DNA of 64,000 nt from Desulfovibrio sp. JC010. GTDB taxonomy: Bacteria; Desulfobacterota; Desulfovibrionia; Desulfovibrionales; Desulfovibrionaceae. Under the pieces are notes generated by a model. It was given only the letters and a program-made list of their open reading frames with translations. It was not told the DNA's origin and did no database searches. Each line of letters starts with the position of its first letter. Position 1 is the stretch's first letter. Location: NCBI RefSeq assembly GCF_010470675.1, contig NZ_VOIQ01000002.1, positions 310,001-374,000 on the forward strand, in the 5' to 3' direction. A program made the translations under genes and the position numbers. Below, one piece after another: positions 1 through 8,994 of this stretch.

Positions 1-2636
1 TCATTATTCTGCTTGGCGTATTTATTCCAGTAGCTGACTACCCGTCCGTAATTTTCATCCTTGACCAGTTCCGGCACGGCCTTGTCAAAAACCCTTGTAC
101 CCAGTTCGCTGGCCCGGTCACGCAGACCGCTGCGCGGATACTTGTCCAGAAAATCATTCACCGCACCGAGGCAGTCACCATACTTTTTATTCCAGTAGTA
201 CCACATGCCAAGCTTGAGCTGGGCCAGCGGTGCCAGCGGACTTTCAGGAAATTTCTCAATAATATGGGTATAAATCTTCTGGGGCCGCAGGTTGTAGGGG
301 CGGTCAAAAACCTTATCCATCTGGCTCATGCTGGGATCATCATAAATCCCTTCCTCGGCCAGACGCATCATGGCGACCAGTCCGCCTTCCCTGTCCGGGA
401 ACTCCTTGGCCGCTTTTTCGTAAATTTCCTTGGCCGCAGACTTATCCCCGGTCTTCAGGTAAATATCACCGATGCGGGCCAGCACGATATCCGCTTCCGG
501 GGCTTCCGGGGAAAGGTTGTAGTAGGCCCAGTAGTTTTCCCGCGCATCATCAATTTTGCCCAGCCTGTTCTGGGTGTTGGCCGACATGAGCAGGAAATGC
601 AGGTCTTCGATATAAAAACGGGGCCAGCGTTTATCGATATAGTCGATAATCTGGAAAGCCTGTTCATCATAACCGAGGGCATCCAGAGCCTTGGCCAGAC
701 CGAGCGCGGCATCACGAACAATCTTGCTGTCCGGATACATCTGCACCAGATACTGGAACTGGTCCGCAGCCTTCTCGTAATCCTTCATACCGAGATAATA
801 TTCACCCCAGTAGTAGCTGATGTAGGGAATATTGGGGTCGTTGGGATACTGGGATTTGAGCAGGTTAAAATAAGCCTTGGCCTCAGGCATGTTGCCCACC
901 TTGAGGTTCAGCAACCCCAGATTAAGCAGGGCCATGGGCACATTGGGCGACTTGGTGTCGGCGTTCATGGCCTCCATCCAGGCACTTGCTATCTCCCCGT
1001 AATTATCAGCCAATGCTTCACGGTGCATTTCAGTAAGAGCTTCGGCCTTGCCGTAAAGAGCGCGCAACCGCATCTCCTGCGGCAAACCCTGCATCAAAGA
1101 GACTTCAGTAAACCCGGCCATTGCGGCCTCAATTTCACCTTCATCCAAGGCTCCTTCGGCAGCAAGCAGAACCCCTTTGGCAACCTTCATCCGATCCTCA
1201 GGACTGAGTTCTTTTTCACCTTCAGCCCCTTCTTCACCCTCGATGCCAGCCTCATCTTCGGAAAGCTGATCAGCATCCTCCACCGGATAGGCATCGGAAT
1301 CACTGGCGTCCTGCTCGCCTTCAACAGCCTCATCGCGCACATCAGCGTCTAAATCAGTTTCAGGAGCAACCTCACCACTCACTTCACCCTGCCCTTCATC
1401 TTCAAGGGCAGGATAATCGGTAGCTTCAAAAGAATCACCATCCTGCGACGGAGGGGAGACCTGACCGGACGCACCGGAAACGCTACCGGAAGCCTGCCCT
1501 TCCTGAGACGGGGGGGGAGCAATACTGCCGGAAACACTGCCTGAGGCACTACCACCGGATTGCTGCGGAGGCTCAACCGCACCGGACGCGGACTCGCCTT
1601 CGGGAAATTCTTCTTCGTAAGCCGCTTCCTCCACGCCGGAAGCTTCATCTACAGACTCATCTGCGGGGGGCGGAGCTATCGCACCTCCTGCCGCACCGCC
1701 ACCGGAGGGCGGCTCAATTTCACCACCGACCTGCCCGCCTGTCTGACCTCCAATCAGGCCTCCGGCACTTCCACCGTCATTGCCGTTAACAGGTACACGG
1801 CGGGCACTGCCTCCGGCGCGAGCCGGCGGCAGGGAAGTATCCACAGGCTTGGCCTGTCCCGGACCGACGTTAGCTACCGGAGCACGGTAGGTATAAGGCA
1901 CGGAATAAAAAGGACGTTTCGTGGGTTGAACCGGAACCTGCTGCACCGGTTCCTGTGCTTCCTGTGCCTGCAGGAGTTCCTGCTTAAGCTGCGGGGACTC
2001 TTCGTCTTCCGGCAGATCAACTTCATCAATAACAGGAGGCTGAGGAGCTTTCTGTTTTACTTCAGCCGTGGCAGCCTTTTGAGCAGAAGCTTTGCGGGCG
2101 GCTGCGGCCTTGGCTTTTTTATCCGCTGCTCGCTTTGCTGCGACTTTTTTACGGGCGGCCTCTTTAGCAGCAGCCTTTTTACGGGCAGCTTTCTTACGCT
2201 CGGCCTCGCGTTTCGCTTTTTCTTTGGGAGAACGCCATTTGGAACCGATGGGATCACGGAAGAACTGAATCAACATCTGCCCGTTGCCCGCAGGCATACG
2301 GATAAAGCCGAAACCGCTGGTCCGGGTTCCGATAGTGATGGAGCTTGGCCCGACCTTCAGGGAACTGACTAAGCGTAAAGATGAAAGCGGAGCCGGAGTA
2401 GGCTGTTTTTCGCCTTTGAGCGCGTTTTTGGGAAAAGAAATGGTGATCTGCTGCCGCCCGGTTCGGGCAACTTTTCCGGAAAGGTTCTTCTGGTCAAAGA
2501 CAAGACGGATGGAGTCCATGTCGGCCTTGGTATCTATAAAATACTCCAAGGCATAACCCGGATGGGGGCAGGCAAACCAGAAAACGGCCGCCAGAAAAAG
2601 GGTCCGGAAGACTCCGGTAAGTCGGCTGAGCGTCAC
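1..2636 (-). CDS. TPR-repeat envelope protein with AMIN-like N-terminal domain (3' end beyond window)
   Basis: This reading frame is open for about 878 codons and runs off the left edge without a stop codon, so the C-terminus is missing. I start it at a GTG (2636) because an in-frame TAA lies two codons upstream and the first 30 residues form a good signal peptide ending in HPGYA. Residues of about 31-133 form a beta-rich domain that resembles AMIN-type envelope domains. Next come a Lys/Ala/Arg-rich helical stretch (about 134-195), a long low-complexity Pro/Gly/Ser/Glu linker (about 200-470), and then a C-terminal array of TPR-like repeats. The product is probably periplasmic and anchors to the envelope or peptidoglycan through the N-terminal part. 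It lies 63 bp downstream of the sigma-54 activator on the same strand, so the two may be co-transcribed. The specific function is unknown. Confidence 0.8.
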   Translation of the reverse strand, partial: MTLSRLTGVFRTLFLAAVFWFACPHPGYALEYFIDTKADMDSIRLVFDQKNLSGKVARTGRQQITISFPKNALKGEKQPTPAPLSSLRLVSSLKVGPSSITIGTRTSGFGFIRMPAGNGQMLIQFFRDPIGSKWRSPKEKAKREAERKKAARKKAAAKEAARKKVAAKRAADKKAKAAAARKASAQKAATAEVKQKAPQPPVIDEVDLPEDEESPQLKQELLQAQEAQEPVQQVPVQPTKRPFYSVPYTYRAPVANVGPGQAKPVDTSLPPARAGGSARRVPVNGNDGGSAGGLIGGQTGGQVGGEIEPPSGGGAAGGAIAPPPADESVDEASGVEEAAYEEEFPEGESASGAVEPPQQSGGSASGSVSGSIAPPPSQEGQASGSVSGASGQVSPPSQDGDSFEATDYPALEDEGQGEVSGEVAPETDLDADVRDEAVEGEQDASDSDAYPVEDADQLSEDEAGIEGEEGAEGEKELSPEDRMKVAKGVLLAAEGALDEGEIEAAMAGFTEVSLMQGLPQEMRLRALYGKAEALTEMHREALADNYGEIASAWMEAMNADTKSPNVPMALLNLGLLNLKVGNMPEAKAYFNLLKSQYPNDPNIPYISYYWGEYYLGMKDYEKAADQFQYLVQMYPDSKIVRDAALGLAKALDALGYDEQAFQIIDYIDKRWPRFYIEDLHFLLMSANTQNRLGKIDDARENYWAYYNLSPEAPEADIVLARIGDIYLKTGDKSAAKEIYEKAAKEFPDREGGLVAMMRLAEEGIYDDPSMSQMDKVFDRPYNLRPQKIYTHIIEKFPESPLAPLAQLKLGMWYYWNKKYGDCLGAVNDFLDKYPRSGLRDRASELGTRVFDKAVPELVKDENYGRVVSYWNKYAKQNN

Positions 2637-2699
2637 AATCAGTTATCGTTGCAATATTCCTGCCTACCCCTCAGAAAACCCACACTTTTTTTAAAATTA

Positions 2700-3716
2700 T
2701 TATACTTCAAGGTTCCTCTTCTTGATCTTTTCGATAAGCGTGGTCCGCTTTACCCCGAGGAGTTCGGCAGCCTTGTTTTTCACGCCTGCGGCCTTTTCAA
2801 GGGCCTCAATCATGAGCCGGTCCTCGATCTTTTCCAGAAAATCCTTAAGTCCAGTGGCTCCCTGCTCTTCCATATCCGCAAGGGTCGGCCAGTTGAAGCC
2901 CACAGGCTGCATGAGTTCGGCAACCTTTTTCTTGGGTTCCTTGCCCACATCCTTCCAGATTTTTTCCGGCAGGTCGTCGGGAACGATCTCATCCTCATCG
3001 CAGAGGATGCACATGCGCTCCATGAAATTTTCCAGCTCACGGACATTGCCGGGCCAGGTGTAGGAGACAAGCATATCCGCTGCATCGGACTGGATGGCAA
3101 GTTCTTCCATATCCTTATCTTCGCAGAAACGGCTAAGGAAATGCTTTGCCAGCAGAAGAACATCTCCGCCCCTTTCGCGCAGCGGCGGCAGATGCATGGG
3201 AATAACATTGAGGCGATAGAAAAGGTCCTCACGGAACCTTCCGGCAGCGACCTCGGTTTCAAGGTCACGGTTGGTTGCGGCCACGATGCGCACATCCACC
3301 TTCTTAATGGAAGTTCCGCCGACCCGCTCGATTTCCTTTTCCTGCAAAACCCTCAGAATCTTGACCTGCAGGCTAAGGTCCATTTCCCCGATTTCATCAA
3401 GGAAGATGGTTCCGCCGTCAGCCAGCTCAAAACGTCCCGGACGGGAGCGCACCGCATGGGTGAAGGCCCCTTTCTCATGCCCGAAAAGTTCGGATTCCAG
3501 CAATTCCTTGGGAATGGCCCCGCAGTTTACCGGAACAAAAGGCTTTTCCTTGCGTTTGCTGTTGCGGTGCAAGGCACGCACAAGCAGCTCCTTACCCGTG
3601 CCGGACTCCCCGGTGACCAGCACGGTACTGTCTGTGGGCGCTACCTTTGCGAGAATCGCAAAGACCTCCTTTAGCGCAGGACTGTTTCCAATTATTCCAC
3701 CCAAATTAAGAGCCAT
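2700..3716 (-). CDS. Sigma-54-dependent transcriptional activator lacking a receiver domain
   Basis: This is a 338-residue enhancer-binding protein that opens sigma-54 promoters using ATP. It begins almost directly with the AAA+ domain: Walker A GESGTGKE (about residues 37-44), Walker [13 protein letters not shown], and the R-finger region [13 protein letters not shown]-terminal Fis-type HTH ([20 protein letters not shown]) closes it. There is no N-terminal receiver, GAF or PAS domain, as in PspF. The sigma-54 contact loop reads GAFTHA, not the nearly invariant GAFTGA. The C-terminal HTH resembles flagellar regulators of the FlrA/FleQ/FlrC type. A sigma-54 promoter precedes flagellin at 25995-26012, so a role in flagellar control is possible but is inference. 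It is followed at 63 bp by the TPR protein. Confidence 0.93.
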   Translation of the reverse strand: MALNLGGIIGNSPALKEVFAILAKVAPTDSTVLVTGESGTGKELLVRALHRNSKRKEKPFVPVNCGAIPKELLESELFGHEKGAFTHAVRSRPGRFELADGGTIFLDEIGEMDLSLQVKILRVLQEKEIERVGGTSIKKVDVRIVAATNRDLETEVAAGRFREDLFYRLNVIPMHLPPLRERGGDVLLLAKHFLSRFCEDKDMEELAIQSDAADMLVSYTWPGNVRELENFMERMCILCDEDEIVPDDLPEKIWKDVGKEPKKKVAELMQPVGFNWPTLADMEEQGATGLKDFLEKIEDRLMIEALEKAAGVKNKAAELLGVKRTTLIEKIKKRNLEV

Positions 3717-3919
3717 TAGGCCTCCAAAATTATTCTAATCCGGGGAACTTTTATAGTTCGGTTCCGCCTTGTACGGACTGATCCATCATATATAAATGGA
3801 CAACCCTACACATTCACTGTCAATGAAATGACGCAAAGTCAATATGCAAGTGAATTTTTCTTACAAAAATCAATTAAAAAACAGCTGAATATCCACTTTT
3901 TTGCTCCAAAAAAGAAAAA

Positions 3920-5323
3920 TTACTCCATATCCTCAAGCTCCCGGCCCCGGGTTTCGCGAACCAGAAACATGACAAAGAAAAATGAAACCGCCGCGAAAAC
4001 CGCGTAAACGGAATAGGTAAATCCAAGCCCGGCCCATTGCACAAGGGAAGGAAAAGAAGCGGAGACAATAAAGTTAGCCACCCATTGCGCCCCGGCACCG
4101 AGAGCAAGTGCCGAAGCACGGATGCGGTTGTTGAACATCTCTCCCAGCAACACCCAGACCACCGGGCCCCATGAAAATCCAAAGCAGAAAACATAGAGGT
4201 TTGCCGAATAAAGGGCGGTGGTAGCAGAGCTACCGCTCAGCACCGGATGCCCGGCAGCATCGAGCGGCGCATGACCGAACAGGTAAGCCAGAACCCCGAG
4301 GGTAATCACCATCCCGGCAGACCCGGCCAAGAGCAGCGGCTTGCGCCCAACCCTATCGATAAGTGCGATGGCCACCAGCGTGGTGACGATGTTCACAACT
4401 CCGGTAATCACTGTAATCCACAGGGAATTTTCCTCGGAAAACCCCACACTGCGCCAGAGCATGGATCCGTAGTAAAATATAACGTTGATACCCACAAACT
4501 GCTGCAGCACAGAAAGCCCGAGGCCGACCCAGACAATGGGTTTAAAACCGACTTTGCCTTTAATTGCCGCAAAACTGGCCTTGCCTTCAGATTTAAGGGT
4601 GACTTTGATCTCCTCGATCTTTTCCAGCACGCTCTCACCAAGCACCCGGCCAAGAATTTTTTCAGCTTCATCCTCCCGCCCTGTGCCGATGAGATAACGC
4701 GGTGATTCGGGAATCATCATAGCCGCAAAGCCGTAGAGCAAGGCGGGCGGAACCTCGGCCCAGAACATCCAGCACCATGTTTCAAAGCCGAGCCAGAGCA
4801 CATTATCCGCTGAACCTCCGGCCAGCCCCACCAGCATGTAATTACTGAGCATGGCCACAAAAATCCCGACCACAATGGCAAGCTGCTGCAAAGAACCGAA
4901 ACTTCCGCGCAGATTGGCCGGGGAAATCTCCGCGATATAGGCCGGGGTTATGGCACTGGCCAGCCCGATGCCGACCCCGCCGAGAAAACGCCAGAAAATA
5001 AAATCCCAGACAGTAAAAGGAAGCCCGGCCCCGATTCCGCTGACAGTAAAAAGAAATGCCGAAATCAGCATGGGTTTGATGCGCCCGTAACGATCGGAAA
5101 CAGGCCCGGAAAGCAAAGCCCCGATGGCCGACCCCACCAGCGCGAGAGAAACAGACATACCCACCAGAACCGGGCCGACCTTGAAATGATCACCCAGCGC
5201 AACCACCGCGCCGTTGATTACCGCGGTATCAAAGCCGAAAAGAAAGCCGCCAAGGGCTGCGGCTGCGGATATAAGCAGGACGAAAATTACGGACGCGGAT
5301 TGTTTTGGGGCGGGGGAAGTCAT
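3920..5323 (-). CDS. MFS sugar porter family transporter
   Basis: The 467-residue protein is a 12-TM major facilitator of the sugar porter family, which imports hexoses or pentoses across the inner membrane, often with H+. Family marks include GFDTAVINGA in TM1, the loop SDRYGRIKP, the PESPRYLI motif after TM6, QQFVGINVIFYYG in TM7, DRVGRKPLL, and the terminal ETRGRELE signature. The length is normal for the family. It stands alone, with about 200 bp of non-coding DNA on each side, so no neighbour identifies the substrate. The start at 5323 is an ATG just upstream of the first membrane helix. Confidence 0.93.
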   Translation of the reverse strand: MTSPAPKQSASVIFVLLISAAAALGGFLFGFDTAVINGAVVALGDHFKVGPVLVGMSVSLALVGSAIGALLSGPVSDRYGRIKPMLISAFLFTVSGIGAGLPFTVWDFIFWRFLGGVGIGLASAITPAYIAEISPANLRGSFGSLQQLAIVVGIFVAMLSNYMLVGLAGGSADNVLWLGFETWCWMFWAEVPPALLYGFAAMMIPESPRYLIGTGREDEAEKILGRVLGESVLEKIEEIKVTLKSEGKASFAAIKGKVGFKPIVWVGLGLSVLQQFVGINVIFYYGSMLWRSVGFSEENSLWITVITGVVNIVTTLVAIALIDRVGRKPLLLAGSAGMVITLGVLAYLFGHAPLDAAGHPVLSGSSATTALYSANLYVFCFGFSWGPVVWVLLGEMFNNRIRASALALGAGAQWVANFIVSASFPSLVQWAGLGFTYSVYAVFAAVSFFFVMFLVRETRGRELEDME

Positions 5324-5448
5324 AAAAGTCCTCGTGAGAAATAATTGGATTCATCGTTAAACAACATAGAACACAATATAATTCGGTAACATACTCAGAA
5401 GCGTGTGTCATTTCAAATTGGTTAATTTACTTTTGAGCTGACAACACC

Positions 5449-5504
5449 TTGACCACACCTAAATTAAGACCTAAATTAAGACTACAATAAAGACCTAAAA
5501 AACT
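5449..5504 (+). promoter_or_regulatory. Promoter and 12-bp iteron operator of the toxin-antitoxin operon
   Basis: A TTGACC -35 (5449-5454) and a TAAATT -10 (5472-5477) are 17 bp apart. They are embedded in four tandem 12-bp units: 5457-5468 and 5469-5480 are identical (ACCTAAATTAAG), 5481-5492 is diverged, and 5493-5504 matches in its first half. Such arrays overlapping the -10 are what antitoxin autorepression would need. The binding role is inferred. Confidence 0.6.
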
Positions 5505-5518
5505 TACAGGAAAACACC

Positions 5519-5788
5519 ATGAAATTATCAGAACAGGTCAAACCGATCAGCTATTTAAAAAATAACACCTCCAAGGTTTTCAAAGAAGTACGCGAGAAAC
5601 GTGAACCCTACTTCATCACTCAAAACGGTGAAGCCAAAGTGGTTGTGCAGGATATCCGCGAATATGAAAAAACACAGGAGACTCTTGCTCTGCTTAAAAT
5701 CCTTGCCCATGGCGAAAAGCAATTTGCTGAAGGGAAATTCGAAGATGCCGATTCTGTTTTCGATGAGTTGCTAAACGAGCTTGAATAA
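5519..5788 (+). CDS. Type II antitoxin, Phd/YefM family
   Basis: The 89-residue protein has the Phd/YefM fold signature near its N-terminus: MKLSEQVKPISYLKNNTSKVFKEV is followed by PYFITQNGEAKVVVQDI. These antitoxins bind DNA as dimers with their N-terminal half and neutralise the partner toxin with the acidic C-terminal tail (here EDADSVFDELLNELE). The start follows a GGAAAACACC leader. The gene is one base upstream of the RelE/ParE-like toxin and downstream of an iteron operator, so it is probably the autoregulator of the pair. Confidence 0.9.
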   Translation: MKLSEQVKPISYLKNNTSKVFKEVREKREPYFITQNGEAKVVVQDIREYEKTQETLALLKILAHGEKQFAEGKFEDADSVFDELLNELE

Positions 5789-5789
5789 G

Positions 5790-6107
5790 ATGAAAATCAA
5801 TATATCCAAAGCAGCAAAACAGGATTTAAAAAATATTAGTTTTTATATCAGTGAAAACGACTGCACAGAACAAGCTCGTGAAACTATTATTAGACTCAGA
5901 AAGGCCATCGACAGCTTGCAACAGCTTCCGAAAAGAGGAGTTCGGGTTCGGGAACTGGTTGCGCTCGGACAAAAGTCCTATAGAGAGATTTTCTGTGATA
6001 CTTACCGTATTATCTACAGAGTATATGACACTTCTCTCCGCGTGTACTTAGTAGTCGACAAACGCCGAGACCTCCTTCCTTTACTGACTCAAAGACGCAT
6101 AGACTAA
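5790..6107 (+). CDS. Type II toxin, RelE/ParE family
   Basis: This small basic protein (105 residues from the ATG at 5790; a TTG at 5781 is an alternative) has the RelE/ParE pattern: KAAKQDLKNISFYI, then LPKRGVRVREL, then YREIFCDTYRIIYRV and VYLVVDKRRDL. RelE members cleave ribosome-bound mRNA and ParE members poison gyrase; sequence alone does not decide between them here. The ATG immediately follows the antitoxin stop codon, which suggests translational coupling. Confidence 0.9.
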   Translation: MKINISKAAKQDLKNISFYISENDCTEQARETIIRLRKAIDSLQQLPKRGVRVRELVALGQKSYREIFCDTYRIIYRVYDTSLRVYLVVDKRRDLLPLLTQRRID

Positions 6108-6111
6108 AAAA

Positions 6112-6150
6112 GGAGACACCGACACAAAGTCAGTATCTCCCATTCTTTTA
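6112..6150. terminator. Bidirectional hairpin terminator between toxin and FAD dehydrogenase
   Basis: An imperfect 12-bp stem with a short ACAAA loop (6112-6140) has a T-rich tail on the plus strand and, on the minus strand, a run of six T from the A tract at 6106-6111. It could serve both convergent transcripts. Confidence 0.6.
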
Positions 6151-6187
6151 TCGAACGATCCTCCAGTTAACCACCAAAACCAACTAT

Positions 6188-6260
6188 TAAAAGTTTTGGG
6201 GAAAGGAGTGCAGAGGAAAACACTTTTTACAAAAAGGGTTTTCCTTTGCCCGCCGGAGGC
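6188..6260 (-). repeat. Dispersed intergenic element, copy A
   Basis: Read on the minus strand, it starts 4 nt after the FAD dehydrogenase stop with GCCTCCGGCGG, then has a hairpin with arms GGAAAACCCTTTTT and AAAAAGTGTTTTCC, and then CCCCAAAACTTTTAA. It matches the other copies at 18181, 22025, 38078 and 57769 in order of blocks, although the arms have changed together. Confidence 0.75.
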
Positions 6261-6264
6261 ATTC

Positions 6265-7671
6265 TTACTTCTTAGCCCGCGCAGCAATCTCTTTAGCGGG
6301 AATAATTCCGGTAGCGGAAGCGGAAACAATGTTTCCGGCCACACCGGGACCGTCACCGGCCACGAAAAGACCTTCGAGGGCGGTTTCGAGCTGGTTGCTG
6401 GTTTCCACCTGAGTGGAGAAGAACTTGATTTCCGGTGCGTAGAGCAATGTTTCTTCGTTGGCGACACCGGGCACTACGTCATTGAGACGCTCAAGGCCTT
6501 CGATAAGGTTGCGCACGATACGCTCAGGCAGGGCCATGGCGATATCACCGCAGGTAACATTCTTCATGGTCGGCTCTACAAAGCTGTTGCGCACACGGTT
6601 CCATGTGGAACGGCGACCGCGCTTGAGATCACCGAAACGCTGCAGGATGGGTTTGCCGCCACCGATGATGGTAGCCAGCTTGCCGATGGATTCACCGTAG
6701 GCCTGATTGTCGGTAACAGGCTCTTCAAGCACAACCTTGGACAGGAAGGCGAAGTTGGTGTTCTCAGACTTCTTGTCCATGTAGGCATGGCCGTTTACGC
6801 AAACAAAATCCTGATAGTTTTCAAGGGCCACGAACCCGCCCTGATTGGTGCAGAAAGTACGCACCTGATCATCATAGGTGTTGGTACGGATGAAGAAGGT
6901 TGGATCATAGATCACGGAACAGAGATCACGCATGATGTCGCCGTGAACTTCCACGCGCACACCTACTTCGATACCGCGCTGGGTAATGGCGAGATCATGC
7001 TTCTTGGCAACACTGCCCATCCACTCGGAACCGACACGGCCCGGGGCGAGGATAACGTTCTTGGCCTTGTATTCACCTTTCTTGGTAACTACCCCGGCCA
7101 GCTCGCCGTTTTCGATGAGAATGTCTTCAACATGCTCACCGGTGCGGAAAGTCACACCTTTCTCCATACAATATTCAGCCATTCCGGCAATATGACCGGG
7201 CAGGTTGTCACTGCCGAGATGCTTCTGCTTGATCAGCAACAGGTCGATGCCGTGCTTGAGGGCATCTTTGCGGATATTTTTGGCTTCTTCCATGTTGGTA
7301 GGGTAAACCTGACCGTCCATGTTGAAGCGGTTGAAAATTTCTTCGGTTTCATCGATGAGGGCTTTAGCCTCGGAAACCGACATGAACTGGGTAAGGTCGG
7401 TCTTACCGAGCTTGTGAATATAATTGAGCTTGCCGTCGGAAAAAAGGCCAGCCCCGCCCACGCCGGAAAGGATGTTACAGGGTTTGCATTTAATGCATTC
7501 CTGATCCCCGGTAATGGGACAATGTCTTTTGAGGGACGCCTTTCCCTTTTCAATGACCAGAACATCAAGATCAGTGTTCTCGCCAAGGTAATAGGCTGCG
7601 AAAAGCCCTGCAGGACCGCCGCCGACAATAATTACATCAAACTCTTTTTTCCCGTTCTCTTTCGGGCTCAT
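6265..7671 (-). CDS. FAD-dependent dehydrogenase/oxidoreductase (COG2509-like)
   Basis: The 468-residue flavoprotein has a dinucleotide-binding motif VGGGPAG at residues 16-22, a second FAD contact near the C-terminus (LFVAGDGPGVAGNIVSASATG) and a central ILAPGRVGSEW segment. This resembles the uncharacterised FAD-dependent dehydrogenase family COG2509. Between the FAD motif and the first loop, four cysteines (C51, C59, C62, C65) form a CxxCxxC-like cluster that could hold an Fe-S centre or zinc; this is inference. The start is the ATG preceded by GGAGAATATT. The electron partner and substrate are unknown, and neighbours give no clue beyond the divergent Rrf2 regulator. Confidence 0.85.
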   Translation of the reverse strand: MSPKENGKKEFDVIIVGGGPAGLFAAYYLGENTDLDVLVIEKGKASLKRHCPITGDQECIKCKPCNILSGVGGAGLFSDGKLNYIHKLGKTDLTQFMSVSEAKALIDETEEIFNRFNMDGQVYPTNMEEAKNIRKDALKHGIDLLLIKQKHLGSDNLPGHIAGMAEYCMEKGVTFRTGEHVEDILIENGELAGVVTKKGEYKAKNVILAPGRVGSEWMGSVAKKHDLAITQRGIEVGVRVEVHGDIMRDLCSVIYDPTFFIRTNTYDDQVRTFCTNQGGFVALENYQDFVCVNGHAYMDKKSENTNFAFLSKVVLEEPVTDNQAYGESIGKLATIIGGGKPILQRFGDLKRGRRSTWNRVRNSFVEPTMKNVTCGDIAMALPERIVRNLIEGLERLNDVVPGVANEETLLYAPEIKFFSTQVETSNQLETALEGLFVAGDGPGVAGNIVSASATGIIPAKEIAARAKK

Positions 7672-7918
7672 AATATTCTCCAGTATTGGTCTTTTAGGCC
7701 TGCATTACACAACCCGCGCAGGCATGCCAATATACGCTTTTACCCAGAGATTATCAAAAACACAAGGACTTATTATTTTTTCACAACTACGCAAAGAAAC
7801 CCATTCAAAACAGCATGTTACTTAGTTCTAAACACATATTCATCCCTATCAGATCCATAATCCTTGACCCGGAGCGATTACTTTTCTACATAATCGACTA
7901 AACCAAGAAGGAAATTTC

Positions 7919-8350
7919 ATGAGACTGACAACAAGAAGCAGATACGGAACCCGAATGATACTGGACATCGCCATGCATTGCACCGCAGGCCCGGTCCGTA
8001 TCAGTGACATTGCCAGCCGTCAGGGACTTTCAACAAAATACCTTGAAAAACTTATTCGCGAATTGAAAAAAGCCGGATTTATTTCCAGCAAGCGTGGCCC
8101 CGGCGGCGGACACACTCTGGCCATGCCCCCGGAAGACATCAGCGTCGGTGATGTAGTCAGAAGCCTTGAAGGCGAAGCCGGACTGGTGGAATGCCTAGAT
8201 AACGACGAACTCTGCATGCGAATAGACAACTGCCCCACCCGTGAGGTCTGGATCAAGGCCAGCAGAGCCATGTATGCGGCCCTTGATGAGATTTCCATTG
8301 CCGACCTGCTCAAGGAAGGCTCTTTCTGTATCCGCACCAACCCCACGTAA
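7919..8350 (+). CDS. Rrf2 family transcriptional regulator with three-cysteine Fe-S motif
   Basis: This 143-residue regulator has the Rrf2 N-terminal winged helix (MRLTTRSRYGTRMILDIA, then ISDIASRQGLSTKYLEKLI and the wing RGPGGGHTLA). Three cysteines at positions 92, 99 and 105 match the cluster-binding region of IscR and RsrR, so it probably binds an Fe-S cluster and responds to oxidative or iron status. The RBS AAGGAAATTTC precedes the ATG. It is monocistronic, transcribed divergently from the FAD dehydrogenase and ended by a clear terminator. The 247-bp shared upstream region may hold its operator. Confidence 0.93.
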   Translation: MRLTTRSRYGTRMILDIAMHCTAGPVRISDIASRQGLSTKYLEKLIRELKKAGFISSKRGPGGGHTLAMPPEDISVGDVVRSLEGEAGLVECLDNDELCMRIDNCPTREVWIKASRAMYAALDEISIADLLKEGSFCIRTNPT

Positions 8351-8374
8351 AACTACCTCACATAGACTTTTCCA

Positions 8375-8410
8375 CCCTGGCCTGTTTCACGCAGGTCAGG
8401 GTTTTCTTTT
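8375..8410 (+). terminator. Rho-independent terminator of the Rrf2 gene
   Basis: The stem CCCTGGCCTG / CAGGTCAGGG with a 7-nt loop is followed by TTTTCTTTT. Confidence 0.85.
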
Positions 8411-8514
8411 GTTACGAACAAAGTTTTCCACAAGATGTTCATAACTCCACCGTATTTTCAAAGCCTTACTTATTTTCTTGCATATGGAGTGGATAATACC
8501 TTAACCTCCTGCTT

Positions 8515-8970
8515 ATGATTTACAAACTAAGCGCATTAATCGTCATCGTCTGCATTGCCGCACTGTTCACTGCGGCCCATTTCTCTTCCCTTCCGCAAAA
8601 TATTGGAATAACCGGCGGTAAACTATCCCCCTGCCCGGACAGTCCCAATTGCGTATCCTCTCAGGAAAACGACCAAAAACACGCCACGCCGGCAATCAAA
8701 GCCAGCGGCCCCAGCAAACAGGTCATGAAAAATCTGCGTAAATGCGTTCGAAAAATGGGCGGCAAAATAAAAACACCCAAGGGGCCCTATCTGCACGCTG
8801 AATTCAGGAGCAAGCTATTCCGCTTTGTGGATGATCTGGAATGTGTTTATGACGAAGTGGAAGGTAAGATAGAAGTCCGTTCCGCAGCCCGGCTCGGCTA
8901 TTCAGATTTCGGGGTCAACCGTAAACGGGTGGAAGAACTGCGCAGATTGTTTGAAGCTGAAAATAAATAA
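8515..8970 (+). CDS. DUF1499 family protein, membrane-anchored or exported
   Basis: The 151-residue product starts with a hydrophobic signal or anchor (about residues 5-22). It then shows the DUF1499 signatures: the CPDSPNCVSS block, a central FRFVDDLECVYDEVEG, and SAARLGYSDFGVNRKRVEEL. The family's biochemical role is not known. No Shine-Dalgarno precedes the ATG; upstream is a GATAAT-like -10 only 17 nt from the ATG, so the message may be nearly leaderless. It lies 24 bp upstream of the exported agmatine-deiminase-like gene and is probably co-transcribed with it. Confidence 0.85.
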   Translation: MIYKLSALIVIVCIAALFTAAHFSSLPQNIGITGGKLSPCPDSPNCVSSQENDQKHATPAIKASGPSKQVMKNLRKCVRKMGGKIKTPKGPYLHAEFRSKLFRFVDDLECVYDEVEGKIEVRSAARLGYSDFGVNRKRVEELRRLFEAENK

Positions 8971-8994
8971 GCATAAAAACAGGGAGGTGGTATT

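Noticed and set aside
264-1352. Long plus-strand ORF opposite the TPR gene
   Set aside because: It mirrors a minus-strand gene with signal peptide and repeats; its own product has no recognisable domain and no RBS.
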